Source: Blastocystis hominis (taxonomy: Eukaryota; Sar; Bigyra; Opalinata; Blastocystidae). Taken from it: a DNA stretch of 64,000 nt. Positions 44,801-53,640 of the stretch are shown piece after piece. The notes under the pieces are model-generated. The model saw only the letters and a program-made list of their open reading frames with translations, had not been told where the DNA came from and did not search any database. The stretch lies in contig NW_013171815.1 in NCBI RefSeq assembly GCF_000151665.1, positions 137,153 through 201,152 on the forward strand, given 5' to 3'. The position numbers were made by a program, and so were the translations under genes. Each line of letters opens with the position of its first letter. Position 1 is the stretch's first letter.

Positions 44801-45320
44801 TCGAGAAGGTTGTACGAATGACCGGAGTTTCGCTCTTCTTGACTCCAGACAAAAAGTCAAAGAGGTGGCTCTTCAAATCCAGAATACGGTACACACGCGG
44901 GAAAAGCGGGCTTTCGTGGTATGGCAGAACAGCAATGAAAAAGTCCTCCGCATTGAAAGTATGGATGCTGAGTCGACGGATTAAATATTCCAGGGTCTTT
45001 TGGACACACTTTAGCAACATATAGGGAGATACGGAATAAAGGTAATCACGAATCATCTCGTTGATTTCTTCATTCTCTTTGGGAGTAACATGGAAACGGT
45101 TTACTCCAAGGAACTTGTTTCCAAAGAGAGTTTCTTCAAAACGCTGAAAACGGCTATCAACACGAGTTAATTCCATGATACCGTTTCTTGCCATCGAATA
45201 GATCGACGACAGACTGATTTTCGAAGCATCGCTGCGAGAAAACAGAATGGACGATATATCGATCCTATCGGCTCCCTCTACGCGAATTTTCTGAAGCTGA
45301 GCAGCAAGTTGAGTTTGCAT
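38835..45320 (-). CDS. HEATR1: HEATR1/UTP10, SSU processome HEAT-repeat protein (2161 aa, intronless)
   Basis: A nucleolar t-UTP protein required for rRNA transcription and 18S processing. The start MQTQLAAQLQKIRVEG matches the family start (MTSLAQQLQRLALP), so ATG 45320 was chosen over an open-frame extension to 45389. N-terminal landmarks: FSRSDASKISLSSIYSMARN, FQRFEETLFG, SPYMLLKCVQKTLEYLIRR and FFIAVLPYHESPLFPRV (VLPYHE is diagnostic). The C-terminal domain has RKRALVMLNKKISDN, DDWWQQFNHEVLVQTRS and LPLLPDVIPFLADLLEDEDA. The protein is a long alpha-solenoid. It is read as one uninterrupted exon, unusual in a genome where small genes carry several introns. A minus-strand TGTTTGTT lies about 50 nt past the stop. 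Confidence 0.93.
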   Translation of the reverse strand: MQTQLAAQLQKIRVEGADRIDISSILFSRSDASKISLSSIYSMARNGIMELTRVDSRFQRFEETLFGNKFLGVNRFHVTPKENEEINEMIRDYLYSVSPYMLLKCVQKTLEYLIRRLSIHTFNAEDFFIAVLPYHESPLFPRVYRILDLKSHLFDFLSGVKKSETPVIRTTFSTQCLKDIGLLHFILNSYRRMQEHHSIPVVHLTLLCAMVVDMGRSGTMKEEYIRALISFASMGLSSTNSELQAAGLLILAQVAINVTMSNDVITACLNNAFRVKDINMNQLVECLLIITRNNRDYMIPRQTAEVFLQNETLQMSLQSLSKKASIFPITRALVEAHVALLRENENFLPQLRVLCQCMQENEVNPFLQAYLQALSRSICAKEMSGNEVNNVEKALLVLSSEFSEPFDALISAIPMEDPLKQVSSRLFFGSSHMLLSSGRTLYLSIDTHEYAVRKEVCGLVREQLEKVSAETSPKERSFLKNSVLSLLEDDFMDISLQVLETPLEQLLHVFEEKEVVVMVLDVLQHEKVIQSVQDEAVERVIQAAFSLLKAASLEEVFEEKPVQVVCLLFQYLLMCKQATQREILAVMAAVPSPFCQGLQASFCEASLQEQVSRVASSLQTQLEAEDKCFFATCRQLLRTSQTVAVFCVYTFLQLIQSKKESSGSKSLASLLCEFATSVIEEMPQTSSVQLKVKEADLKSLPASVNSFSEYVLLLLHTILCCSTLLPWDTTDLIAHFDAFAKEPAHPVAVLCFCFRSFIPQKSFIMVLANLICEQVWKEQSFVVYTSLLACSDESNILVHSLNKLLNYVALQKTLSSSFFRTVFLALVYHLNNPALTVRSTALMLLDAIRSRIPQDTRASEVPTSEQSSIPFVSTGEESSVPSEEKSCSVLLQFVNYLISIRSEIRDDPKLFTIKLNLLFSSSKPQIDPSLLASVLYPLILSSKSLHQRVCYLQLFGKMPYHPAAETEVLQVSNDTFDAFLETKETVSPLLVQQWRLLMPLFFAAMAHTFTHQQEFRDSLYRFMSTPLSLAEADGTFAPLTDVLRNIDKKIFASMNTPEKLSLLRALLSVVPNHPSVDAVDVYNSINELDLSVALLSEEAKALANASMDDFMVVQLMTVFIEVVTRNEKLSRDVQIIDPLLIILNRLVQIVKLHAPTKDSVSSETKRAEAGAMEVESVSTSDSHLIMSDMLAVLYPIQILLECLFSVVNAATSDIRVTSTQTLKAADPSQPPSKRVRRNSISIRREVAIPPQLIVDLINLNLTTQIKKTCLQLLTVLSSIHSEEMDRHLFACFDSLAAKVIQNQDEEAFNVIISILSYCLRQFTNQNQLLRIYKTFLSCVPYIPYSQIIHLLNTLIAHSSMRYIGHITAYLLLLNNGYDLNDLNDATAASQDMEVEREAPIRIENSAVASSNISHFIASMFLGIGLLPQIQALSVLCCFSEIITEGEQEEQKEGRMRELTQALLQSLPIASWKKDASNSTRIGQVVLNFMRNIVSNSTFIGKVASAEKDVDKIQQFFIQIIENLLMILQNTSASRDAIGQDARGRAKTEQELALLRGYRELENCVYDCVTVFAEVMTVPSLLTVLSVLLKHEDSGIRKRALVMLNKKISDNIDTLSEEEQTDFLHFIKNLLEIVGDAQEQSANKQTALLSLHILVQYFGSEHPQAFQPVVASIVSIVTRTDVVSPDFQALKGSAYIALSMCCTQLGVRMLPFLPRFLPSLLTELDASAARCDSLQEEIQLLEEEHDERAVDERRGQLDEVFVLIQSLIATLSSAVSYQGSLLSSYLQRILCLVLRPMLVASDKQVVRGAVSVLLNLLAEKIEPRLLLPAVYNSFKALGSRAASSYCGLFSLLESLFNHMDEHAIEGFYERAWSFCVSGLELRTRWGEENDGIDDVERSVVKAMIALTLKLNENQLTPLFVKTVNWMQEKSVVQSEESAESALPPTAKAISFFALVSELSSTFKSIFTSYFGQFFSTMVDLLTDFVKKNRKEKEVTHDQLASFQLVKLVVLSLYRCFLYDSDGWMDEAKFRLVSSPLVRLLGAYFVPNYATEYPKFMSQFVVPTLIQLVVSTSGHDDWWQQFNHEVLVQTRSPMKDVKLAAMRVIRECFERMSQEYLPLLPDVIPFLADLLEDEDAEVEKVAQDLRVQLESISGEELTSYLTM

Positions 45321-45474
45321 TGCACAGAAATAGTGGATGTTGGGAAAGAGGGAGTTTCGTTCGATGATTGGTTTCAACAAACGCAGCAATCAGTACATTG
45401 ATATGAATACGAACCTTCAGTTTGGAGAATTCACAACGTAGACGTTCGTTCCATGCCTATTGTGGGTATTCTGC

Positions 45475-46228
45475 TTAAGGAGAGTACATGGTGGGATGCA
45501 AATAGTGAGATCCGCATTTACCGATGAGGTTATGGCAACGAGGGCAAAAGTGTCGTCTAGTTTTTAATGCTCAGCAAGGGAATACGTTTCTTTGCAGCAG
45601 TCACAGCAAAGGAAAAACAGGGAGAATGGCCCGATTACGAAAAAGAAAATGATCGTCATTGCGACCCTCGCGTTAAGGAACCTAGGGTGTGGCTGATAGG
45701 ATATGCTAAGGGGCCAACGCAACGCTCTGTATAGGTGGCATTAATACTGCGGCAGATATTGCAGTATGCATTCACAGGCCTTCACGTTAGAATAGAATCA
45801 AGAACCTGCATTTTGCCCAGTGTTGCAGTGTTAAGATTGAAGTGTTCCCTATTATTTATGATTCTTCCTCTCTATCCATACCCTGTATCTACAGAGGTTG
45901 CCCTTTCCGAGGAATCTTTTGACGAGTTGCTGACCACTACAGGTTGCACTGCCTGCGGCTGTGGTTGCGGCTGCGGGGGCGGGGGCGTGACCTGCTGAGG
46001 CGGATAGGGTTGTTGTGGCTGAGGCGGATAGGGTTGTTGTGGCTGAGGCGGATAGGGTTGCTGTGGCTGAGGCGGATAGGTCTGCTGTGGCTGAGGTTGT
46101 AATTCTGGTTGTGGGTGCAGATCTGGCTGCTGAGGAAGGACAGGGTAGACTAGAGGTTGAGCCGAGGTAATTGGGATCGCATCCTGTGGAACTTGTTCAT
46201 AAACTGTAGTCGGAGGTGGAGTAGCCAT
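45475..46228 (-). CDS. LITAF-domain membrane protein with Pro/Gln-rich N-terminus
   Basis: The N-terminal exon (MATPPPTTVYEQVPQD) contains PQPQQPYPP repeats, typical of LITAF proteins that recruit sorting or ubiquitin-ligase partners. After short introns the zinc-coordinating LITAF domain appears: YCNICRSINATYTERC and VGPLA, a hydrophobic insertion IIFFFVIGPFSLFFLCC, and DCCKETRHFCPRCHNLIG. The CxxC and HxCPxC halves together bind one zinc, with the hydrophobic part inserted in the cytosolic face of endosomal membranes. The domain is split by a U12-type intron. TAA is encoded near 45475, and a minus-strand TGTTTGTT lies at about 45378, just upstream of the HEATR1 start. Confidence 0.8.
45667..45704 (-). 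other. U12-type intron (ATATCC donor) in the LITAF-domain gene
   Basis: The donor is ATATCCTAT and the branch site TTCCTTAAC is a perfect consensus. Two in-frame acceptors exist: AG after 38 nt (6 nt past the branch A) and AC after 50 nt (intron 45655-45704). The 38-nt form is preferred because it keeps the 6-nt spacing and gives a domain length closer to other LITAF domains. Confidence 0.8.
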
Positions 46229-46321
46229 TCCAAAGTGAGTTGTAGAGAATGAGTAGAAAGGATGAACAAATCACCTATATCCCTTCTCTCCATCAACAAC
46301 GTGTATGCGAAGAAACAATCA

Positions 46322-47567
46322 TTAGTGTGATACATAATTACCCAGCGAATAAACCGTTTTATTCTTGTTGATCTCGGAACGATAAATTAGTCGATAGTCT
46401 TCTCCACAGAGGCTCGTGAACGACTCAGGCCAAAGGGGCGTCTTCTTAATACCATAGGCCATATCCATATGATAGGTCACCGTAAACGTGAATCGCTGCT
46501 CATCACCCCACTCCCTCACTCGTACCTTTGGCTGAAAGATAGCTAGTACCGATCGAATAAGGTTATCTACGTCCACATCCCTAATGTTGGTCTCAAAGCT
46601 CGCATAACTGCACTCCTTTTCCGGAGTAACGTGGATTGTGTAGAAGCCCCCAGAGGCGTCCAATCCATTCATCGAGTATCCGCAAGGGTCAAATAGATAA
46701 TCGTCGATCAGAGACGAAGGGAACAACGATCGCAAGCCCATTTGGTCCTTCCATTAACTCGTCTCCACACGCCCTACCGTCACATCCTTGGCGGTCTTCT
46801 TGCCGTCCTTGAAGAACAACTTCGACGCCTCGTCCGCCATGTCGTACATCATCAGGTTCAAAAAGCAACTGTCGGGACCCCCCTCGCAGAACGAACGCTG
46901 CCCCGAGAACACGGGAGAACCCTCTCGGTAGGGATACGACAGCGAGTTCGTCGAGTACTCTTCGGGCTCCACCTCCAAGGGGAGGGAGTCATCGGGAGAT
47001 GGGCGGCTGTAGGAGAACATAAAAACGTGGTCCCCGTTTGGGTCTCCGAGAATCGTGCAACGTTCCTCAGGGAAGATGGAACGCAAGTAGTTTTCCTGTA
47101 CGTTAAAACTCCGAGGGAAGAAAGTCGTACGGATTCGTCCCAACTATTATGAGGAAAGATCTGGTTCTCTGGAAACAAAAAATCCTTTGTCGTGTATAGC
47201 AGAAATTCCAACTGCAATCCGCGCTTCTAGAGATGAAAAGACAATCGAAGAACACACTTTCAAGACCTCCATGACAAGAGGAATAACACGTAGAAGCTGG
47301 GTCTGGCCACAAGTTTTAAATATACAAGTGCTATCCATAACAAACAGACTTGATTCAGAAAGAAGATAGGCAGTACTGTCCCTACAGAATCAGTGATGAC
47401 GAGAACTCCCACCCTAAGCAAATGCTATTTACAATGGAGCACTTTGCTTCATCAAGAATTAGCTGCCACGTAGATTGAGGAATTGCCCTTAACCCTTTAT
47501 TTGGTTTAACAGATTCTATCTTGATCTGCAAAATCTTTTCAGCACCTTCAAATCCAGGAGTAGTCAT
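46322..47567 (-). CDS. AMD1: S-adenosylmethionine decarboxylase proenzyme
   Basis: A pyruvoyl enzyme of spermidine synthesis. It starts MTTPGFEGAEKILQIKI (catalytic FEGxEK) and continues with IPQSTWQLILDEAKCSIVN. A roughly 31-nt GT-AG intron leads to TAYLLSESSLFV, where the E-S/S bond is the self-cleavage site that generates the pyruvoyl group. FKTCGQT holds the catalytic Cys. Later come FFPRSFNVQENYLRSIFP, FFKDGKKTAKDVTVG, FDPCGYSMNGLDASGGFYTI and HVTPEKECSYASFETN. All key residues are present. A TGTTTGTT octamer lies inside the coding sequence at 47339-47346 (encoding LFV), with no T at the usual position. A short intron joins the 46754 and 46741 exons. Confidence 0.92.
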
Positions 47568-48281
47568 CTCAACAAAATACGTCTCTTTTAATATCTTTGA
47601 TAATACTAATGGTTTCCAGGAACTCAATAAATATCGGTTTTGACCACAAAGGCATGAACAGGTAATTAAGTAAATGTCTAAATAATAACACGTAAACTCT
47701 TAGTGTATACAATGTAGATTTGTTGTGCTTTTCCCCTAAGGAAGAAGTACGACAAGAAAAAAAATAAATGAGCTTTTCACACCCCAACCCAGACGATTGG
47801 ACGCACTAATTTTTCGTGCAAAATGCTTTATCAATAATACTTTTAATTCCAATAGAAAACACACATATATATACGCAGAATAATCATACCTCACCAATAG
47901 TCCACTTTGATTAAATTATCCCTAGCGAATCACTCTGCTCACATATGCCGTGTATTTTGTATATATCGCTCTTCTGCACAATTCAAACAAGTTTTCATCA
48001 TAGGATTATTTCGTGTTTTTAATCCCCCCGCAAAATCCTATGACCCATACTTTAAGATATCGAATGAGCAATACAGCTAAAGAGTGGGCTTTAGCCATGT
48101 GGTACTGATTATCGATTGCGAGCCATGTATAGCACATTATTCACCATCTTTATTGTAAATTATATAATTCGTAGCGAGATTTCATCGATTCCGCGGAGTT
48201 ATAAAGATACGTAAGAAATCGCTTTATTATTATTATATCAATAGTGCTACGGACTCCTCAGTTTACATAGATGATATTCAA
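47568..48281. other. AT-rich intergenic region, no gene supported
   Basis: Divergent promoter region of about 0.7 kb. Short open frames have no motif. Confidence 0.5.
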
Positions 48282-49888
48282 ATGAGTGCACAGAGGATGG
48301 TGCAGAAAAGCTCCTCTTTTCGCATTATTCAAAAGAGCGAGGATGACAAGCCCATCACGTTAGTTTATGATGATAGTTTTTTAGCTCCTGGAAACTACCA
48401 TTTTGTCAATAACCGTACTTTACGGGAGAAACCCAAGATTTTTGATGTTTACCGAGATGCATTATATAGTATGTCGGGAGAAATCGAGTTGAATGGTCTG
48501 GATGATGAGTATTCGGTGCATCAAGATCACGAATTGTTACTTTACGAGGGAAATCGGCGTGTATTCCACAAGTTTCACCCTACGCCAAGTTTGTGTCGCT
48601 CCTCTGCTTGCATCCTAGTTCTTCCCTCTTCCACCGATAGTTTTGATGTATCGATTATCTCACAGACTTCGTATGTTGCTCTCTTATTCCCTCATTTTCT
48701 AGGTTAGAGCGTTTGTTTTATTTGTCCCACATGCTCCATCGATGGCCTGGGTTCCTCCTCGTGTGTCCGTCTCTCACATCTAGTCCGATCAGCGTTGCGG
48801 TCTACATGACTGATGAGGAATCGTCGTATTTCGACCATTTTCTGAAGAACACTCCACTTCCTCATCGGCTTCGCCTCATTCAGTATCGCGTTCTCCCCCC
48901 AGAACGAGCCAAACACCACTGCGTGGTGTACTACGACGAAGTCTTTGAGCCTTTCTCTTCCTTTTCCGCGTCGGATCTGTTTCAAACGACCGACCAATGG
49001 GGAAAGAATCACACCTACGTTCGTCGCTGCGAGAACTACCAAGAGAGAATTTACCCGATCAATCGACTGCGAAATCTGGCGATTCAGAATATACTTACAA
49101 CACATTTTCTTGTTCTCGATATGGATATGTGGCCGGTCGGTACGTTATTATTCTCACTATTTGATGATTTTAGAATCGACATATCAAGATATCGTGACGC
49201 TGCCTGCTCCCATTCTTCGAAATGAACATCTTGCGATGATTCTTCCTGCATTTTCCCTCAAATCCTCCGTCATCGAAGACTGCTCGAGCTTCCAAGACTG
49301 CGTGGAGAAGGCGATCAGTGTGTTGCCGCAAACGAAGGAGCAGCTCGCTGCGTGTATTGATAGGGAAGAATGCACGACCTTCCGTCCTGAAACGTTGACA
49401 CATGTATTTGGAATGGAAACAATGTTCCTTAGAATTATATGGTGGATGGGTGGTACAGCTTCCCGTCTTCTGTGCGCTTTATGTTCAAAAGCTGCTTCAA
49501 TCACGTCTTTCAAGAGCCTTATCTGCTGGTGAGACGATCGGCGCACCTTCCGCTTTTCGATGAGCGGTTTATCAATTATGGATACAACAAGGTGCAATGG
49601 GTTGAGCATCTTCGATGGATCGGTGGATGTTCTACAGAGATCTGATTCGTAGGCTATCAGTTCGCTCTGCTGACGCAGTCGTTCGCTGTTGACATTCCTC
49701 ACCCTGCATCGGAATACGCAAAGCGCTGGACGAAGCTCTGGGAAGTGAAGAACAATCCGAACATCACGATGCGAACTGTGTATCGGAAGTTTTTGACGGA
49801 TCTTCGATCCCATACGAATGATGATAGTACCGTTTTCGTTTGTTATCGCTATAAAAGTCTGCTGAGTCGAAAAGTGAATGAGGCGTAG
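48282..49888 (+). CDS. GT49 (LARGE/B4GAT1-type) glycosyltransferase
   Basis: Exons joined by about 30-nt introns encode LERLFYLSHMLHRWPG and PISVAVYMTDEESSYFDHFL (the 'W-x-GP-i-SvAvY' start of the domain), YPINRLRNLAIQNILTTHFL with the metal-binding VLDMDMWP (D-x-D), then VFQEPYLLVRRSAHLPLFDE, RFINYGYNKVQWVEHL and GYQFALLTQSFAVDIPHPAS. The FEPY...YDERFxGYGxNK...GYxFxVL block is the GT49 signature. Enzymes of this family add glucuronic acid or xylose in the Golgi. No clear signal anchor is visible at the N-terminus as read. Beyond the TAG at 49888 a Lys/Glu-rich frame (49927-50136, MKDRKTRISEQQ...) could be a 3' exon or a tiny separate gene. Confidence 0.8.
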
Positions 49889-50156
49889 ATCGATTTACAA
49901 AGAATATCGCGATCAATCATCAAGATATGAAGGATCGAAAGACGCGTATTTCCGAACAGCAATCCAGCAAAAAGGTCGTGAAAGAGTCGGCTCCGACCCA
50001 AGCTGCTGTGAAGAAAGAACCGAAGATTGTGACGATAACACAGCATCCCAAACAAACAGTCAAACAGAAGAGAAAGATCGTGTTTCGAGCCGTTCAATCG
50101 GGAGATAAAGTGGAAGTAATGCCCTCATATTCTTAGCTTTCGATTGTTTTTTACAC

Positions 50157-50164
50157 AACAAACA
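50157..50164 (-). terminator. TGTTTGTT 3'-end element of RabGGTase alpha
   Basis: Minus-strand octamer inside the open frame. T50169, four nt upstream, is codon position 1 and is completed to TAA by poly(A). Confidence 0.75.
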
Positions 50165-50168
50165 AGAC

Positions 50169-51160
50169 ACAGTTGCAAGGCGGTCAACTCGTTCAAGAAA
50201 CGATCGCCATAAATACAATCCGGCTCTACTTCCAGCAGTTCTTTGATGGCTTCAATTCGCTCATTCAGCAGTTTCTCGCCCTCTGACTGCGGCAAGATCT
50301 TCTTCTCCACCAGTTCTTGAATGATCGTAAACAACGTTCGCATGTAGTACCACGAACTCTGATCGTCGCACTCTGTGTACAGAGCCGTTAAGTTAACTTC
50401 CAACTCTACAGTGCATTTCATTCTGTTTGTCTACCCTTGCTTATCATCTCAAAACATGTCGAAACATCCTCGGAATACTGTTCGAAGAGAAGCCGATGGA
50501 GCAGTTCCCCGCGAAAATGCCAAGCCGAATAATTGCTCTCGTTCTCCATAATTCGCTGCCATGTAAACGCCATCTGATCCTTTAGGGAGATGTGTAAGTC
50601 TCGGCAAATCAGCATCCAATGATTCCAGCAATGGAAATTACGTTGATCCTTTTTCAAGAGCATTTCACAGAGCTGGATCTCGCGTTCTTCAAGCAGGCAA
50701 GGGCGTCTATATTACACCATCATAAAAACAATACTTGGAAAACAACCAGCGTCGATGATGCCACACCGAATAACACTTTGGATCCTTTTCACGGATTATT
50801 TCTTCTGTGAGAGTGACATCCTTCTTTAAGAGATCGATCTTTTGCTCCTCGTTCCTATGATGTTAGGGGAAAAAGACAATGAATACAGAGTCTCGCTTTC
50901 TAACTGAATCTGTAAAAAATCCTTTCTGTAGTTCCAAACTGTGTAGAAATCCGGATTGAGTTTTGCTAATACTGTTGTTAACTTGAAAGACTCTGAAGAG
51001 TAGTCTTTTGCTCGGATCTACAGTATAGATATGACTTCTGTATTACTACCTTGCTCAATACCAAAAGACCGGCCTTTTGGAGTTTGGCTGCTTTCATCTG
51101 TTCCTGCTTGATTTCTTCTTCTGTTTTTTCAGTTAATCGTCGCTGTCGTCCATGCTGCAT
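50169..51160 (-). CDS. RABGGTA: Rab geranylgeranyltransferase alpha subunit
   Basis: Prenylates Rab GTPases together with a beta subunit. ATG 51160 opens MQHGRQRRLTEKTEEEIKQE and QMKAAKLQKAGLLVLSK, matching the MHGRLKVKTSEEQAEAKR start of the family. PPTA helical repeats follow: RNFHCWNHWMLICRDL, MENESNYSAWHFRGELLHRL and DDQSSWYYMRTLFTII. WNHW, NYSAWHFR and DQSxWYY are the expected repeat cores. Several short introns separate the exons. The frame lacks a stop at the end of the domain; cleavage after T50169 yields TAA after ...NELTALQL. Confidence 0.85.
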
Positions 51161-51259
51161 CGATCATCCACACGCTATTCCTACCATTTTTCCAAACAGA
51201 AAATACTTTGTCATTCTGTCGATATTTTGCAGAAATATTGTTGCATTGCAGTTGATATA

Positions 51260-52267
51260 ATGCAATCAGCATGCGCGATTTGCCTGCAATCCATCAAGGT
51301 GTGTCATGAAAATGTTCTTTCAGAGTAGAATCCAGCAATTCTTGACTGCTGCAACCATATTTTCTGCAAAACATGCATTTTGACCTGGTTACAGAAACAG
51401 CCCGTTTGTCCTTTATGTAAGCGCAAAGTGAACCGAGTCACTGCAGACATTGTGAATTCATCTCAATATACACAATTCTTGCCAAATGGTGAATATGTCT
51501 ATTCTGATTACGATCCGAATCGAAGAATCATGTATGCAATTGATTGGAGTCATAATAAGTTACACTTTCAAACTCGAGCCATTACCTGACTATTCTGGCG
51601 AAGTTCATCCTTCTGAAGCGAATAAGTGTGTAATATTGAAGGAATGGACAAAGCGTGAAATTGAAGTAGGTCTATAATCTTGACCCCTACTGAAATAGAC
51701 CCTTCAACCAGGAGTCGACAGCGATCTTTTTGTTTCTATAGTAACCGAAGGCCTTCGTCGTTATAGTTCGCGGGACCCGCTCTTTGTTAAACGAATCGAG
51801 GAATTGCTTGAGGAAGAATCCTCCATCTTTTTAAGAGAGCTTGAGGCGTGCGTTCACACAAGAGCTGTAGATTTATTAATGTACCAATCTGAGTGTAGAA
51901 AAGCCTCGAAGAGTGTGATAGTTGTATGTGCTATTGTTATCCATCTGTTGCAGGTATTTTCATTGTTGCAAATAATTCACAATTAGAAAAGCTCGGACCT
52001 TTCACTGGCGAAATTGATTACGAGCAGGAGCTTTCTCACTTGGAAAACGATCTTTATCATTTAGAGAAGAAGATGAATATATTGCTGGAGGTAGATCCAA
52101 CTCTTGGGGAAGCAAGGAGTAATAACAGTGAGGATTTGGAACATCAGCAAGAGACAAGAAAGTATCACAAAAAGAAACACCATCGTCATCACCACAGAAA
52201 GAAGGATTCATCAGTTGAACGTCTAATTTACTCCGATATTGAGACATCAGAGCTGTACGAATATTAA
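51260..52267 (+). CDS. RING-finger protein (Topors/PHRF-like)
   Basis: ATG 51260 starts MQSACAICLQSIK. A 30-nt intron leads to NPAILDCCNHIFCKTCILTW and PVCPLCKRKV, completing a C3HC4 RING close to the N-terminus as in TOPORS-like E3 ligases. Later exons encode LPDYSGEVHPSEANKCVILK, PGVDSDLFVSIVTEGLRRYS, a coiled segment YEQELSHLENDLYHLEKKMN, and a His/Lys-rich tail KYHKKKHHRHHHRKK. The frame between the RING exon and the LPDYSGEV exon (about 51500-51600) was not resolved by any simple intron. Substrate unknown. Confidence 0.65.
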
Positions 52268-52340
52268 AGACCTTTTTGTTTTAAAAACATGTGGATTCTG
52301 CAGGATTGTCAGTGTCTGACAACTTTAAACAATTAGTGCC

Positions 52341-53524
52341 ATGAAGAGTACTTCTCTGATATTCCTGACTCTCTTTGCGTTTTGTATCGCAGCAAATAAT
52401 AGCAACAGCCAAGTAAGACCTAGTTAGTGTGAAAACTGATGTTGCTTAGAGCAAGTATGAAAGGTTGTCCAAGATGAAATCTGGAGGTGTAGTAACCATG
52501 AATGATGACAAGTATACTGAATACATGCTTAACGGCGATCGGGATTTTGACGCTATTTTGTTGTATACCACACTTGGTAGCAGATATCGCTGTGTTCTGT
52601 GCCCGTAGTTCCATACTAATTACATGAGAAATAGTGCGGCAAACAGTGAGTTTGGATTAGTGGCTTCTGCGTATGAATCTCAAGAGGAGAAGGCAAGCAA
52701 CAACGTTCTGTTCATCCGAGTACCCATCGATTTGGCTCCCGGCGTGTTCCAGTTCCATGAATTCACCACAGCTCCTATCATCACATTCCTTGCCGCCACC
52801 GACCGTATCACCAAACGAGTATTCATTCTTCGCTATTTCTCCCAAGCTCAACGCGAACAACGACTACCAGCTCGACTATCCTGTCCTTGCAGAAGGCATT
52901 GCATCCTACGTCCGTTCCAAGATCCACACGACCGTATCCCCTCCTCTTGATTCAGCATGTTCTCTAGATCGAAATCAAGCGCTTCCCTTGGCCTCAAGTC
53001 ATCATCGCCTGTCTCTTCGTTTTTGGACTTCCTCTCATCGCGTTTATCTACCTTTTCCAATACGAGCGCGTCTATGCCTTCTTCGGAAAGAAGCGAATCT
53101 ACCTCGTCATCTCCCTCCTCGTGTACTCAATCGTGGAAACGTGGAAACTAGATATGGAATGGCAGTAACGGGATTCGCTTATGATCTGATTCACGGACCT
53201 GCGTTGTTGAATTGCGGCCCCAATGGGTGCTCTCTCTTCGCTAAGGGACCGAACCAGCAGACAATGGCGGAAGGACTTGTGACTGGAGGACTTTGTGGGA
53301 ACCGGAAGGCGGAATGAGGTGTAGTGATTGCATGTGCGGTAATCTTGATTATGCTGATCGAGAGAACGAAGAATGAGAAGGTGAGGTAGAGGAGAGAGTG
53401 TTAGGAGTAGGATGACGGAACGAACACCCTTTACCTTTACATGATGCTAGTGAGTTTGTGTTTTGCGGCGTATTGTGTGTGTTTCGTCATTCGTACCCCT
53501 TGGTATCTGTCTGTGTTTTTCTAA
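52341..53524 (+). CDS. OST3: OST3/OST6 (TUSC3/MagT1-like) oligosaccharyltransferase subunit
   Basis: An ER oxidoreductase-type subunit of N-glycosylation. Signal peptide MKSTSLIFLTLFAFCIAANN. The thioredoxin-like domain is GGVVTMNDDKYTEYMLNGDR and DFDAILLYTTLGSRYRCVLC with a CVLC redox motif, then EFTTAPIITFLAAT. Four membrane segments follow (QVIIACLFVFGLPLIAFIYL, YLVISLLVYSIVE, the loop GFAYDLIHGPALLNCGPNGC, VVIACAVILIMLIE, YMMLVSLCFAAYCVCFVI). The topology of a signal peptide, a lumenal Trx domain and four TMs fits OST3. TAA is encoded, with TGTTTGTT about 9 nt after. Confidence 0.82.
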
Positions 53525-53640
53525 AGAGGGTTATTTGTTTGTTGTATACACAAGGAGGGAGGATTGGAACGTTGGCGGGAAATTAATTTGTTCATATTTC
53601 TATTGAAATCAAAAGGGATTGGCGTGTATCGGAGAACGAT

